From the NCBI GenBank assembly GCA_028289455.1, contig JANQPN010000043.1, forward strand, positions 1-64,000: a DNA stretch of 64,000 nucleotides, in the 5' to 3' direction. The DNA comes from Wenzhouxiangellaceae bacterium. GTDB lineage: Bacteria > Pseudomonadota > Gammaproteobacteria > Xanthomonadales > Wenzhouxiangellaceae. Position 1 is the first letter of the stretch. Each line of letters starts with the position of its first letter. Position numbers and translations under genes: made by a program. Below, in pieces: positions 37,066 to 46,187 of the stretch. A model generated the notes under the pieces. It saw nothing but the letters and a program-made list of their open reading frames with translations. It was not told the DNA's origin and did no database searches.

Positions 37066-39657
37066 TTACAGAATGTCTTCAAATCCATCCATCAGCAATG
37101 TTTCTTCACCCAATGGCAACGGCCAGGCGAGTGCACCGCGAGAGCGGGTAAACAGAGCCAGCGTGGTGAAGCCACGATCTACTGCCATATCCCAGATCAT
37201 CACTGAAGGCAGACCTTCGGTAAAACGCATCCACTCAGGTGAGTCAGCAGTAATGTTATTGGTGAAATACAGGCCCCAGTCTGAACCGGCAAATACCTGG
37301 TTGGGCAGGTTGGGGTTAACCATGATGGAGTTGACTGGAATATTTGGCAGGTTGCCTGATTTATCTTCCCAGGTAAAACTCGAGCAGTCGCTGTTGCATT
37401 CCACCCGCAGGACATGCCCCGGTGTTGTCGGTGTATTGTCATTGAACCCGCCAACCGCTGCATAACCGATCATGGGGTTAATCGCATCGGTTACCACATC
37501 CAGTATCGGACGATTGGGCAGAACGGTATTACCGTCGGTAACATCAACCCATGTGGCGGTATTGGCAACACCCTGGCCAAGGTTGAAGCCGATCGCGACA
37601 TTGCCGTCATTGGTGCCTACGATAGCAACAGTTTCATCACTGAATGAGAAAGCCAGCTGGTTGATATGTGAGCGGTCATTCAATGTGCCTTTGGTCAGGT
37701 CCGGGCTGTTGGCATACCAGCTGGCGTTATTTAAGCCACCGGTGATGGTTTCCCAAACACGGTTACTGCCGGCTATCAGGTGCTCACAACCGGTAGCCAT
37801 GGGGCAATCGTGTTTGTAAATTTCAAATGGGAACAGGAACGACAGCGTATCGCCTGCCCAGGGGCCATTGACGCCCTGGTATGGGCCGAAAGGACCACTC
37901 TGGCTGACCGCCACATTGCCGTTTTGAGATTCAACATACCAGCGCTGTCCCAGCACCGGTTCAATCCGTGCAAAAATGCCATCACCACCGAACACCCGGG
38001 TCCAGTTGGTGGCTGTCACCGGCCCGGTCCATGTGACCACAGATGAACCGTTGTCCTGAGCACCGCCGACAGCACCACGGTCATTGCTGGTGGCAAAATT
38101 TGCGGTGATATCGCCTGAGTAAAACTCAATGGTAGGCAGCGTATTGTTCATTTGAATGAAATTCACCTGTCCTGGTGTTGCTGCATCGGCATTGCCTGAG
38201 TAGTACACACCACCATCATTGCCAATCAGCAGCCTGGAAGGATCGTTCAGCACATAGGCTCGAGCATGGTGGTCGACATGTACATTGCTGCCACAGGTTG
38301 TACCACCGAATGTATCTCCGCCATTATCGGAGCGGAACAGGTTCAAACTGCTCAGATAAAGTTGATCCGGATCAGTGGGGGAAATCTGCAGACCGGCGTA
38401 GTACCAGGACTGCCCACCAGCGGTACAGCCAGTCAGGTCACCTGGGGTAGCACGCTGCGTCCAGTTGGCGCCACCATCCAGTGAGCGCCATACACCCATG
38501 AACTGTCCGTTTGCCGGGCTGACAGCTTCAGCATAGAGAATGTCCGGGTCGCTTGGCGCCCGGGCAATTTCCAGGCGGCCTACCGGTCCATTAGGTGCGC
38601 CGCTGCCGGTGCCTGCCGGCCAGCCGTTGTCACCACGGCTGAGCAGTTGCCAGCTGACCGGGCAGCCGCTGGCTGGAATAGTTGACTCATAAATACCGTT
38701 AGCACCATTTTGATCCAGATCCGGCTGTACTGCCGTCGGTAAACCACGAGTACCTACGGCTGCCATAATTTCGGTGTTTGTACCGGTATCAAACAATAAC
38801 AGTCCAGTCATGTCCTGACGTTGAGTATTGAAGCTGTTGGTGAAGCATGGGCCAGTCCAGTTGGCTCCATCATCATAGGATAAGAACAGGCCGGTCTTGG
38901 TGCCGACCACTATGGTTTCGCTGTCACGCGGGTCAACCAGTACTTTACCGATTGACTGATATTGTGGAAAGCTGCCGGGTGGTAAAGTCAAAGCAGGTGC
39001 AAACTCATCGGCGCCCAGAATTTCCCAGTTAGCGCCCGCATCTTTGGTTCGCAGCAGGCCGGCGCTGCCGAATGAGAATGAGCCGTAACGTAAATCACCT
39101 GTCCCTGCATAAACAATATCCGGATCATTCGGGTCAAATGCCAAATCACCGATGGCAATGGAGTTAAACAGTGGATCGTCGGTTAGCGGAGTCCAGGTCG
39201 TGTTGGCATCACAGCAGTTGGTGGTTTTCCAAACGCCGCCGCCGTCTGATCCGATATAAGCAATGGTTTCGTCAGTCGGATGTGAAAGGACGGCATTAAT
39301 ACGGCCTGCATTGGCACCTGGGCCGGTATTTAGCGGGCGTGGGCCGAGAAGGGTAAAACCATCTGTTGGCAAATTATTGCCGCCTCGCTCAGTTTGCATT
39401 CGCAAACCGGCCGGCGTGGCTTCTCGCATGCGGTCATGCTGTACCCTGGCTTCAGTCAACCAGCGTGAATCGAACTGGAATGTAGGATAGGTGTAACGCG
39501 TGGCCCAATAATCACCACCGCCCGGTACTTTTCCGGCTGGGGCTGCAGCCAGCGCCTGATATTCTTGAGGTGGCTGTGGTTTAGACAGGTAAAAACCCGC
39601 AAGTACGGCAGCCAGCAGCGCAGCTGAACCGAATAAAAGCTTAAAGCTCATACGCAT
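37066..39657 (-). CDS. Secreted BNR/sortilin-like beta-propeller protein
   Basis: An 863-residue exported protein. The ATG at 39657 follows GGAGAAG and opens MRMSFKLLFGSAALLAAVLA, a signal peptide or lipid-anchor-like helix. The body has repeated Asp-box/BNR strands typical of VPS10-like propellers: IGSDGGGVWKTT, DPDIVYAGTGDLR, KDAGANWEI, YDDGANWTG, SLDGGANWTQ. Paired Cys occur in several loops. It ends with LMDGFEDIL, a DGFE-type C-terminal motif I associate with exported proteins in related bacteria. Enzyme activity cannot be assigned. It is similar in plan to the protein at 53054. Confidence 0.85.
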   Translation of the reverse strand: MRMSFKLLFGSAALLAAVLAGFYLSKPQPPQEYQALAAAPAGKVPGGGDYWATRYTYPTFQFDSRWLTEARVQHDRMREATPAGLRMQTERGGNNLPTDGFTLLGPRPLNTGPGANAGRINAVLSHPTDETIAYIGSDGGGVWKTTNCCDANTTWTPLTDDPLFNSIAIGDLAFDPNDPDIVYAGTGDLRYGSFSFGSAGLLRTKDAGANWEILGADEFAPALTLPPGSFPQYQSIGKVLVDPRDSETIVVGTKTGLFLSYDDGANWTGPCFTNSFNTQRQDMTGLLLFDTGTNTEIMAAVGTRGLPTAVQPDLDQNGANGIYESTIPASGCPVSWQLLSRGDNGWPAGTGSGAPNGPVGRLEIARAPSDPDILYAEAVSPANGQFMGVWRSLDGGANWTQRATPGDLTGCTAGGQSWYYAGLQISPTDPDQLYLSSLNLFRSDNGGDTFGGTTCGSNVHVDHHARAYVLNDPSRLLIGNDGGVYYSGNADAATPGQVNFIQMNNTLPTIEFYSGDITANFATSNDRGAVGGAQDNGSSVVTWTGPVTATNWTRVFGGDGIFARIEPVLGQRWYVESQNGNVAVSQSGPFGPYQGVNGPWAGDTLSFLFPFEIYKHDCPMATGCEHLIAGSNRVWETITGGLNNASWYANSPDLTKGTLNDRSHINQLAFSFSDETVAIVGTNDGNVAIGFNLGQGVANTATWVDVTDGNTVLPNRPILDVVTDAINPMIGYAAVGGFNDNTPTTPGHVLRVECNSDCSSFTWEDKSGNLPNIPVNSIMVNPNLPNQVFAGSDWGLYFTNNITADSPEWMRFTEGLPSVMIWDMAVDRGFTTLALFTRSRGALAWPLPLGEETLLMDGFEDIL

Positions 39658-39760
39658 GACAACTTCTCCATCCAGGGATTTAAAGAAAGCAATCATACAT
39701 TATACGATGGTCTAGCCCGTAATAGGTATGCGGATTTTGGGCTAATCGCTGGTGTGATAA

Positions 39761-40840
39761 CTAAAACAGATGTAATTGACCGTTTTCCGGGCGTTTGCGA
39801 AATGCTTTGCAGTTCAGTTTGAATTTGTGATTCAGATGGTACTTTTTCTTGTGTACAGCAAACACATTGGCGATGTGCTCAGCATACGGGCCTTCACCTT
39901 TTTGACGAAAACCCCAGCGGGTGTCATTCAGTTTACCTCCTCTGATATCACGTATCCGTCCCAGTACCCGGGATTTCTTGTCAGGATAATGTGTATCCAG
40001 CCAACCCTGAAACAACTCACGCAATCCATAAGACAACCGCAGCATGGTGTAACCGGCAGAGCGTGCGCCGGCGTCAGCTGCCGACTTCAGCAGGGCAGGG
40101 ATTTCATGATCGGTAAGCCCGGGAATAATCGGCCCCATTAGCACGTTGACCGGTATACCTGCGCTGCTCAGTTTTTCAATGGCCTTTAATCGGGTTGATG
40201 GCCTGGAAGTTCGAGGTTCCATGGTTTTGGTGAGCTCGGCATTTAATGTGGTCACTGAGATGTTCACGGCGATGCCGCCAAAGTCTGCCAGCTCTTTCAG
40301 AATATCAATATCGCGTGTAACCAAATGATTCTTAGTGATTATTCCAACCGGATTGCGAAACTCTGCCATGACCTGCAGGCAGCGACGGGTTATCTCCAGG
40401 CGTCTCTCAACCGGTTGAAACGGATCAGTGTTGCCGCTGATGGAGATGGGTTGGGGAATATATTTCTTCGCATTCAGCGCTTTGCGCAGCAGTTCAGGCG
40501 CATCATGTTTTACGAATATCTTGCTTTCAAAATCCAAACCTGCGGATAAACCCAGGTATTCATGACTGGGGCGGGCAAAGCAGTATACGCAGCCATGTTC
40601 ACAGCCGCGGTAGGGATTGAGCATCACGCCGGGAGCGATATCCGGGCTGTTGTTGTAGGTGAGAATGGAACGGCTATGGTCACGATAGAATCGGGTTCGC
40701 AGCCTGTTTTCAGGAAAATCCGGGTCATTTTCGCTTAGATCCCAACCATCATCGAAACTGTCATCCAGTTCCATTGCTTCAAACCGCCCTACAGGGTTAT
40801 CGGGTGCGCCACGGGCAACAGGTTTATTGATAGTAGACAT
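39761..40840 (-). CDS. Radical SAM protein, PA0069/SPL-like family
   Basis: A 359-residue radical SAM protein. The [4Fe-4S] ligands are in CEHGCVYC (C-x3-C-x2-C, about residue 83), flanked by MLNPYRG and FARPSHEYLGLSAG. SISGNTDPFQPVERR and GIITKNHLVTRD are further family motifs. Members resemble spore photoproduct lyase, but their substrate in non-sporulating bacteria is not established. It stands alone on the minus strand, with the BNR gene downstream. Confidence 0.9.
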   Translation of the reverse strand: MSTINKPVARGAPDNPVGRFEAMELDDSFDDGWDLSENDPDFPENRLRTRFYRDHSRSILTYNNSPDIAPGVMLNPYRGCEHGCVYCFARPSHEYLGLSAGLDFESKIFVKHDAPELLRKALNAKKYIPQPISISGNTDPFQPVERRLEITRRCLQVMAEFRNPVGIITKNHLVTRDIDILKELADFGGIAVNISVTTLNAELTKTMEPRTSRPSTRLKAIEKLSSAGIPVNVLMGPIIPGLTDHEIPALLKSAADAGARSAGYTMLRLSYGLRELFQGWLDTHYPDKKSRVLGRIRDIRGGKLNDTRWGFRQKGEGPYAEHIANVFAVHKKKYHLNHKFKLNCKAFRKRPENGQLHLF

Positions 40841-41122
40841 ATGATGGTTACAGGAAGCCCGCCTCTGTAGTTATTAACCCAATAAGAATGTTTTACCTAA
40901 GTGCTCGATAGTATTCTGTTAATTTCTGGAAATGCTCATGAAATCAGATTTTTAAGGTGATCAGCATTATGTTGAACTGGGCTCGCGGCCGATAGGTATG
41001 AGTTTTACAGTCAATAAATCAGTAACTTAGATATGGTAAGCTGATAATTGCAGAAAGTAATGAGAGATTTGACCGAGAGAACCTACGTATTTAAGCAATA
41101 AGTTATAAGGGAGAATATAACG

Positions 41123-41959
41123 ATGAAGAAGCATCCGTTTGCGTTTATATCTGGATTCATTCTTTTATGCCTTGCCTATTCGGGAGCACTGCTGGCGCAA
41201 GCTGATGGAGAGGCAGCAACCAATGTTATTGCATTAGGTAACGAAGGCATCTATTCCAAGTCCCTGGCCGCACTGACCATGCTGTTTGTGTTGGCGGTTC
41301 TTCTTGAGAGTGCGTTCGCACTGATTTTCAACTGGCGGGTTTTTCTTACATATTTCAGCCTGCGGGGCGTCCGCACGATCATAATGATCGTGGTATCAGT
41401 GATTGTGGTGCATCAATTCAATCTGGATATCGTCAGCTCATTGATCAATGCTTACCGTGATGCTGATCAGTCAATAGCCAGCGGTCCATTGAGTAAATTC
41501 ATCACTGCATTAATTTTGGCCGGTGGCAGTGCCGGAGTGCATAACATCATGCACGCCCTGGGTTATCGGGACAGCAAACGGGCTGATGTTCAGCCAACCC
41601 CCAAAGACCAGACTACCGCCTGGATAGCTGTGCACGTTGATCGTGTTAACGCTGAGGGAGAGGTGCACGTACAATTACGCGAGGGTGCTGCTGCCACTTC
41701 CAGCGATCCAGCGCCGATAGCCGGTACAGTCGGGTTTGAAACGCCACGGTTTATTGATTTGCTGTTAAGGAATAAGAATCGGTTTCCCAGCAATGGTGGT
41801 TATGTCATTAAGCCGAATGTGGTCTACGAGTTATCGGTTCGTGGTAAAGACGGGCAGGGTAATGCTGTCTATGCTTGGACTGATCAAAATGGTAATGAGG
41901 AATTCAAGGCGTTTGTTTGTTCGCCGCGGGCGATTGTTGACTTTTCTGTGCGGCTTTGA
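41123..41959 (+). CDS. Membrane protein of unknown function
   Basis: A 278-residue protein with an N-terminal signal-like helix (FISGFILLCLAYSGALLAQA). Two or three membrane helices follow: LAALTMLFVLAVLLESAFAL (about 51-75), TIIMIVVSVIVVHQF (about 90-110) and a Gly-rich hydrophobic segment ITALILAGGSAGVHNIMHAL (about 130-150). A soluble C-terminal beta-rich domain (160-278) follows. A ribosome binding site AAGGGAG is well placed. No family recognised; the second half of the membrane part loosely resembles holin-like topologies. It has no operon partner. Confidence 0.75.
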   Translation: MKKHPFAFISGFILLCLAYSGALLAQADGEAATNVIALGNEGIYSKSLAALTMLFVLAVLLESAFALIFNWRVFLTYFSLRGVRTIIMIVVSVIVVHQFNLDIVSSLINAYRDADQSIASGPLSKFITALILAGGSAGVHNIMHALGYRDSKRADVQPTPKDQTTAWIAVHVDRVNAEGEVHVQLREGAAATSSDPAPIAGTVGFETPRFIDLLLRNKNRFPSNGGYVIKPNVVYELSVRGKDGQGNAVYAWTDQNGNEEFKAFVCSPRAIVDFSVRL

Positions 41960-42070
41960 TGAGCAAGGTCATTAGCTTTATATGCTGCTCAACTTAAAGT
42001 TCGCTCAACCACAGATAACCCTCACTGGAAAAATCCATATTATTGGGCAGGCTTTATTATTCAATAACTA

Positions 42071-42727
42071 TTATCGTTGATTAACTTCAATGATGTAGTT
42101 TGCCAATGATGACTCATTAGTAGCAATATCTTGCCCGAAAAGCTCCACTACTATCTCATCACTTGGTATGCTTGAAGAGTTTATTGCAACTTCAATTGTA
42201 TCATTCCAGGAAAGTTCAGGATTCAGCCTGAATTGCTCATCGCCTATTGATAACTGAGCTGAAAAGTTCTGATAGCTTCCAATCCATGGTTGAACACTGA
42301 ACTCTAAAAGAACAACGGTTGTGTCATTGTCAATAGTTATTCTGGCATCTGGTCCAGTAGAATTAGTGCTTCTTGTGGTTTCAAACAGCATTCGTTTTGT
42401 AATACTAACCGGAGATGAAGTGTAGTCAATTTGCGCTTGTTTGCCTAGTGCAAAACCAATGCCGGTTCCAATAACCAGAGTCATGGCAGCAGCGAACTGC
42501 GGCTTAAGGAACCATCCAAACATACTCATATTGGTGGCCTTTTCAGACTGTTTTTCAGATGCCATGCTTGGGTTAATGGTGTTGGTAAATACAAGATCTA
42601 GCTTAATATCCTCCAGGGCCCCTGGATTATCCATCAACCATAATTCAACTTGTTCTTCATGTTCTGGTGACAGCTTGTGCTGGATATAGTTTTCCAGCAT
42701 GGCTTGATCGGGTTGAAATGCACTCAT
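42071..42727 (-). CDS. Anti-sigma-like membrane protein
   Basis: A 218-residue protein, started at the ATG at 42727 with GGAGG five nt upstream. Residues 1-51 form a helical domain (MLENYIQHKLSPEHEEQVEL) in the style of the zinc-binding anti-sigma domain but without its His/Cys ligands. A transmembrane helix lies at about 78-95 (AAAMTLVIGTGIGFALGK) and a beta-rich domain follows outside. It is the third gene after two ECF sigma factors, so an anti-sigma role is likely. Its N-terminal domain is also present at the front of the adjacent sigma factor. Confidence 0.75.
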   Translation of the reverse strand: MSAFQPDQAMLENYIQHKLSPEHEEQVELWLMDNPGALEDIKLDLVFTNTINPSMASEKQSEKATNMSMFGWFLKPQFAAAMTLVIGTGIGFALGKQAQIDYTSSPVSITKRMLFETTRSTNSTGPDARITIDNDTTVVLLEFSVQPWIGSYQNFSAQLSIGDEQFRLNPELSWNDTIEVAINSSSIPSDEIVVELFGQDIATNESSLANYIIEVNQR

Positions 42728-42792
42728 TAGCGCCTCCACTCGATTAAAGATCTGTGATTGTGAATTGTTCTATTTGACATTGATCATTCCTC

Positions 42793-43527
42793 TTAAGAGT
42801 TGCCATTGTCTGGATATTGTTTATCGAGCTGTAACTTCAACCGCTGCTTGGCACGGTACAGTACTCGATCAAAGTGTTCAGTGGTTAAGTCTAGCACCTT
42901 GCAGATTGTCTCTTTGTTTTCACGGTTATAATAGAAACGAAGGAGAATCTCACGGTCCCGCTCGATTGGAAGCTGTGAGATAACTTTACCAACCAGCCTT
43001 AGCAAATCCTGTTGTTCAATGTTGTTGTATAAATCAGTCGAAGTGTCTGGTAGTTCAGGAATAGAGTCAATATCGATATCGGATTGGTGCTTGTATTCGT
43101 ATCTAAGGTGTCTGCTTGCGATATTGAGCGCAGTTTGTCTGATAAATGCAGAAAGAGAGTTAGGTGATCTTAGTTTATTTTGCCTTATAGAGTAGATGAC
43201 GGATGCAAGAGTTTCTTGGATAACATCTTCGAGAAAAGGTTGTCTCCAGTATTTTCGTTGCAAAATAAGCATTAGCGATCTTGTATAAGTATTAACCAGT
43301 TCTTCCTCAGCGCTGTAATCACCAATCGCAATGCTCTTTACAATTCTTTCTGCAGTGGTTAAATAATCAGGTACTAAACAATTTACAAAAGCAATATCAA
43401 GTTTCAAAAAATCAACTTCTGGAGGGTGGTCTGCGAGCCATAGCTCTACCTTTTCCTCTTCAGGGCTTGATAACTTATGCTGAGTATATCGCTGCAACAT
43501 AATTTTATCTGGGCGAAATACATTCAT
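42793..43527 (-). CDS. ECF sigma factor with N-terminal anti-sigma-like domain
   Basis: A 244-residue protein. I use the ATG at 43527, preceded by GGAG, because MNVFRPDKIML then aligns from its first residue with MSAFQPDQAML of the anti-sigma-like protein; an ATG at 43542 adds five residues. Residues 1-51 match that protein at about half of positions by eye, including YxQHKLS, EExVELWL and KLD. Residues 64-240 are an ECF sigma factor: region 2 (DVIQETLASVIYSI) and region 4 (LPIERDREILLRFYY, then LTTEHFDRVLYRAKQRL). Its sigma part is paralogous to the gene upstream. Confidence 0.85.
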   Translation of the reverse strand: MNVFRPDKIMLQRYTQHKLSSPEEEKVELWLADHPPEVDFLKLDIAFVNCLVPDYLTTAERIVKSIAIGDYSAEEELVNTYTRSLMLILQRKYWRQPFLEDVIQETLASVIYSIRQNKLRSPNSLSAFIRQTALNIASRHLRYEYKHQSDIDIDSIPELPDTSTDLYNNIEQQDLLRLVGKVISQLPIERDREILLRFYYNRENKETICKVLDLTTEHFDRVLYRAKQRLKLQLDKQYPDNGNS

Positions 43528-43577
43528 GCCTAACAACTCCATGTCAGTAAGGAAATGTAAACCGCATAATGCATTGC

Positions 43578-44174
43578 TTATTCATCTCCCCTTGGTTTCC
43601 CTTTAGTTTTTTCCTCAACGAGAGCCCTAAGGCGCTGCCTGGCTCTATATAAAACACGATCAAAGTGTTCTGTTGTCAATTTAAGTTCAATGCAAATGTC
43701 TTTTTTATCTTCATGCTTATAATAAAAAAGTATCAATATTCTCTGATCCCTCTCATTAGGCAACTCATTAATGCACCGGCGAGTAAAATCTATTAAGTCT
43801 TTTTGTTCTATATCTTTAAATAGGTCTCTATGATCTTGTATTCCTGGGAATAAATCCAAATCTAAATGATTTTTAGAATCATAGCCTTTATTATGAAACT
43901 GAGCGGCTATATTAAGTGCAGATTGTCTTAAGAATGGCCTAAGTGCACTAGGGTTTCGCAGCTTGTTATTTCGAATTTTTTCTATTGTGGATAGAAAAGT
44001 TGCTTGCAATACATCTGGTATATAGGAGCGCCCATAGTATTGGCGATGTAGAATTGTTGCCAACCAGTCTTTGAACTTCAGGTATAGCAGAGTTTCCGCT
44101 TTTCTATCACCCGATTCAATGCGCTGAACTAATTCTTCATCGCTTGGAAAGTTATCTTTAGGAATATCATTCAT
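43578..44174 (-). CDS. ECF sigma factor
   Basis: A 198-residue ECF sigma factor. Region 2 includes YIPDVLQATFLSTIEKIRNN and LRPFLRQSALNIAAQF; region 4 has LPNERDQRILILFYY and LTTEHFDRVLYRARQRL, nearly the same as in the next gene. It lacks the N-terminal extension seen there. ATG follows GAGGA by 6 nt. It is first of a three-gene minus-strand set (50-nt and 65-nt gaps) and its promoter must lie in the 391-nt gap to 44566. Confidence 0.88.
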   Translation of the reverse strand: MNDIPKDNFPSDEELVQRIESGDRKAETLLYLKFKDWLATILHRQYYGRSYIPDVLQATFLSTIEKIRNNKLRNPSALRPFLRQSALNIAAQFHNKGYDSKNHLDLDLFPGIQDHRDLFKDIEQKDLIDFTRRCINELPNERDQRILILFYYKHEDKKDICIELKLTTEHFDRVLYRARQRLRALVEEKTKGKPRGDE

Positions 44175-44565
44175 GACTGATCCTCTATTAGACAGTCAAA
44201 TGGAAGCTCATTGGTATAGGCTAACCTAATGCTTAACTTAGTCTTCATAAGCCCGTTCCCTTTCCCTAATCTAGCCACGATCCTTAGTAACATAATAACC
44301 ATTTCTTAATAAATGGTCCAGATGTATTAGTTCTCTTAGGGCGTAGATTCTTGTGAATTCATTTTTTCAAAACTGGAGTTAATTTAGTTCATGATGAGAG
44401 ATACATATCCGGATCGGTAACTATCTAAGAAAGCAGCCATAAGTATTAATAATTTGTTTGCACATTAATCTTATCAATATTTTTGCCTGTGAGTCGTATA
44501 AATGCTTGTTTTGTATTTAACTCTAGCGCAATGCATTGGTTGGTTAACCGCCGAGGTGATATGAC
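44175..44565. promoter_or_regulatory. 391-nt divergent promoter region
   Basis: AT-rich gap between the sigma operon (minus) and the outer-membrane barrel candidate (plus). On the + strand TTGTTT (44454) and TATTTT (44478), 18 nt apart, could be a weak promoter for 44566. No ORF or terminator is evident. Autoregulation by the ECF factors would act here. Confidence 0.4.
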
Positions 44566-45954
44566 ATGTTCAAATATTGTGCCTGTATTATCCTATCGAT
44601 TTGTAGCTTGTCTGTTTGGTCGCTCAATTCAGATTTGCTGATGTCAGGAGATAGCGGCAGGAAATCCTGTCAGAGTTTAGATAGTGCATGTGCTACTGAA
44701 TGTGGATTTATCTATAAAGACGAATTTCCTGAAGAATGTTTAGATCAATCAAAATATGATATTAAGGGCATGTCATGTAAGGATGACTGCAAGACTGCAG
44801 CCTGTGTAGATGTTAAATATAATCTTTGTAATGATGAATACAAGTCGGCAGAAAATGAGTATGACCGGCATGAAGTATATTTAAGGTGCTTGGCGTTATG
44901 GAGTGGTTCGGACAAAAGCTGGCGTGCTATTGGTGAGTATGTGCAAAAAAACAAGATTGGAATTTTTAACCTTCAAGCAGAAGATGATGATGATAATAAT
45001 GCTACGGTATTAACTGAATGTGGATTGCCTGCAGATAAAATCGAAAGCGCTAGTGAAAAAGCTTATGTAAAAGAAGATTTTTTTGTTCGCCGAAATATAC
45101 AAGACGTCAGTATGTTGGAAGATGATATCAACTCAAGTGGTAACCAGGGGGCGTTGCTTTCTTATACTCGTAATATTGAAGACGATTCATCTATTTGGGA
45201 GTTGCGAGGTTTGTTGGCTTACAGCAGAATTTACAGTCTTTACCAACCAGATAAAAAGTCAAATTCAAGGTTTTCTCGTTGGGCATTCACGCCAACTCTT
45301 TTATTCGACCGGGTATCGAACGAAAATACCAATCAAGACGATAAACCAGTCACTACTGATGATGGTAGCGCGGAGGAGGCCGACGATGAGGATGTCAGCC
45401 GTTTATCGTTTGCGCCAGTATTTGAGTTCGAATGGTTCGATCATACAGGCGAAGATATCCTAAACGCACATTATTTGAGGCTTATTCCTGAATACACCAC
45501 AGATTTTGAATTCAAATCAAGCATTATCAGCCTTGCTACAGAATGGGAGCCAGTGGCCATCAGACGAGCTATTGGCGCAGGCAGAAGTATTGGCAATCTT
45601 GGGTTTTTAAGATTTCGCCCCGTCTTCAGAACAGAATTTGGTGAGGTGTTGGATGCGGGTGATAACGCAGCACTGCAGGATACCGAAACTTTTGCCAGGT
45701 TTGGTGCAGTATTATCTTTGGAATACCGACCCCGCATCAAATTACTCAGGAATAATTTGAGTTTGAAGGTTGATTACCGTTATCTGACAGACTTGACTGG
45801 TGAATCGGAAAGCTCTGATTTATTTGAAGCCAGCGCCACGTATAGTTTTGAAGGTGAAAAGATTGGCCTGGAATTCAGTTACCGTAATGGTGATGCTCCG
45901 ATTGTTGAAATACCGACTGAAACATTTAAAATCGGTCTGACGGCAAAGTTTTAA
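44566..45954 (+). CDS. Outer-membrane beta-barrel candidate with Cys-rich N-terminus
   Basis: A 462-residue protein with a signal peptide (ACIILSICSLSVWS). About nine Cys fall in the first 110 mature residues (CATECGF, CKDDCKTAAC). From about residue 190 alternating polar and hydrophobic strands follow, with an acidic loop (EEADDEDVSR). The sequence ends with an aromatic strand, FKIGLTAKF; a terminal Phe is typical of barrels folded by BamA. Family not recognised; a phospholipase-A1-like barrel was considered, but no catalytic motif was found. It is divergent from the sigma operon and could be its target. Confidence 0.7.
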   Translation: MFKYCACIILSICSLSVWSLNSDLLMSGDSGRKSCQSLDSACATECGFIYKDEFPEECLDQSKYDIKGMSCKDDCKTAACVDVKYNLCNDEYKSAENEYDRHEVYLRCLALWSGSDKSWRAIGEYVQKNKIGIFNLQAEDDDDNNATVLTECGLPADKIESASEKAYVKEDFFVRRNIQDVSMLEDDINSSGNQGALLSYTRNIEDDSSIWELRGLLAYSRIYSLYQPDKKSNSRFSRWAFTPTLLFDRVSNENTNQDDKPVTTDDGSAEEADDEDVSRLSFAPVFEFEWFDHTGEDILNAHYLRLIPEYTTDFEFKSSIISLATEWEPVAIRRAIGAGRSIGNLGFLRFRPVFRTEFGEVLDAGDNAALQDTETFARFGAVLSLEYRPRIKLLRNNLSLKVDYRYLTDLTGESESSDLFEASATYSFEGEKIGLEFSYRNGDAPIVEIPTETFKIGLTAKF

Positions 45955-45958
45955 AAGA

Positions 45959-46045
45959 TGGTGCCGGGGGAGGGAATCGAACCCTCACTCTGTTGCCAGA
46001 ACTGGATTTTGAATCCAGCGCGTCTACCAGTTCCGCCACCCCGGC
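45959..46045 (-). tRNA. leuX-type tRNA-Leu(CAA): tRNA-Leu (anticodon CAA)
   Basis: Read on the minus strand it is an 87-nt type II tRNA starting GCCGGGGTGGCGGAACTGG. The acceptor stem is GCCGGGG/CCCCGGC, with discriminator A and an encoded CCA. The anticodon stem CTGGA/TCCAG encloses the loop TTCAAAA, giving CAA. There is a long variable arm, and the T arm has GGTTCGATTCC. It converges with the barrel gene, 4 nt from its stop. Confidence 0.96.
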
Positions 46046-46146
46046 ATAGGATAGGGAATGCATGATTTATGCAGGGCGCGCAGTGTAGCGCAGATTGGGG
46101 AAAATCTCCAGATTTAATCGAAGCTGCGGGGGCTGTTCAGAATGGT

Positions 46147-46178
46147 TGAGAAAACAGGCTGCCAAAATGGCAGCCTGA
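46147..46178 (-). terminator. Terminator of the Cys-rich secreted protein gene
   Basis: On the minus strand CAGGCTGCCA-TTT-TGGCAGCCTG is followed by TTTTCTC, about 10 nt after the stop of the gene at 46188. Confidence 0.88.
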
Positions 46179-46187
46179 ATATTAAAG

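Noticed and set aside
36850..37206. Open frame with collagen-like Gly content on the + strand
   Set aside because: Gly codons follow from the G-rich tract; no convincing start, and it runs over a terminator and the opposite BNR gene.
44566..45954. Phospholipase A1 (PldA) identity for the barrel
   Set aside because: No His-Ser catalytic motif was found; only the general barrel pattern and terminal Phe are shared.
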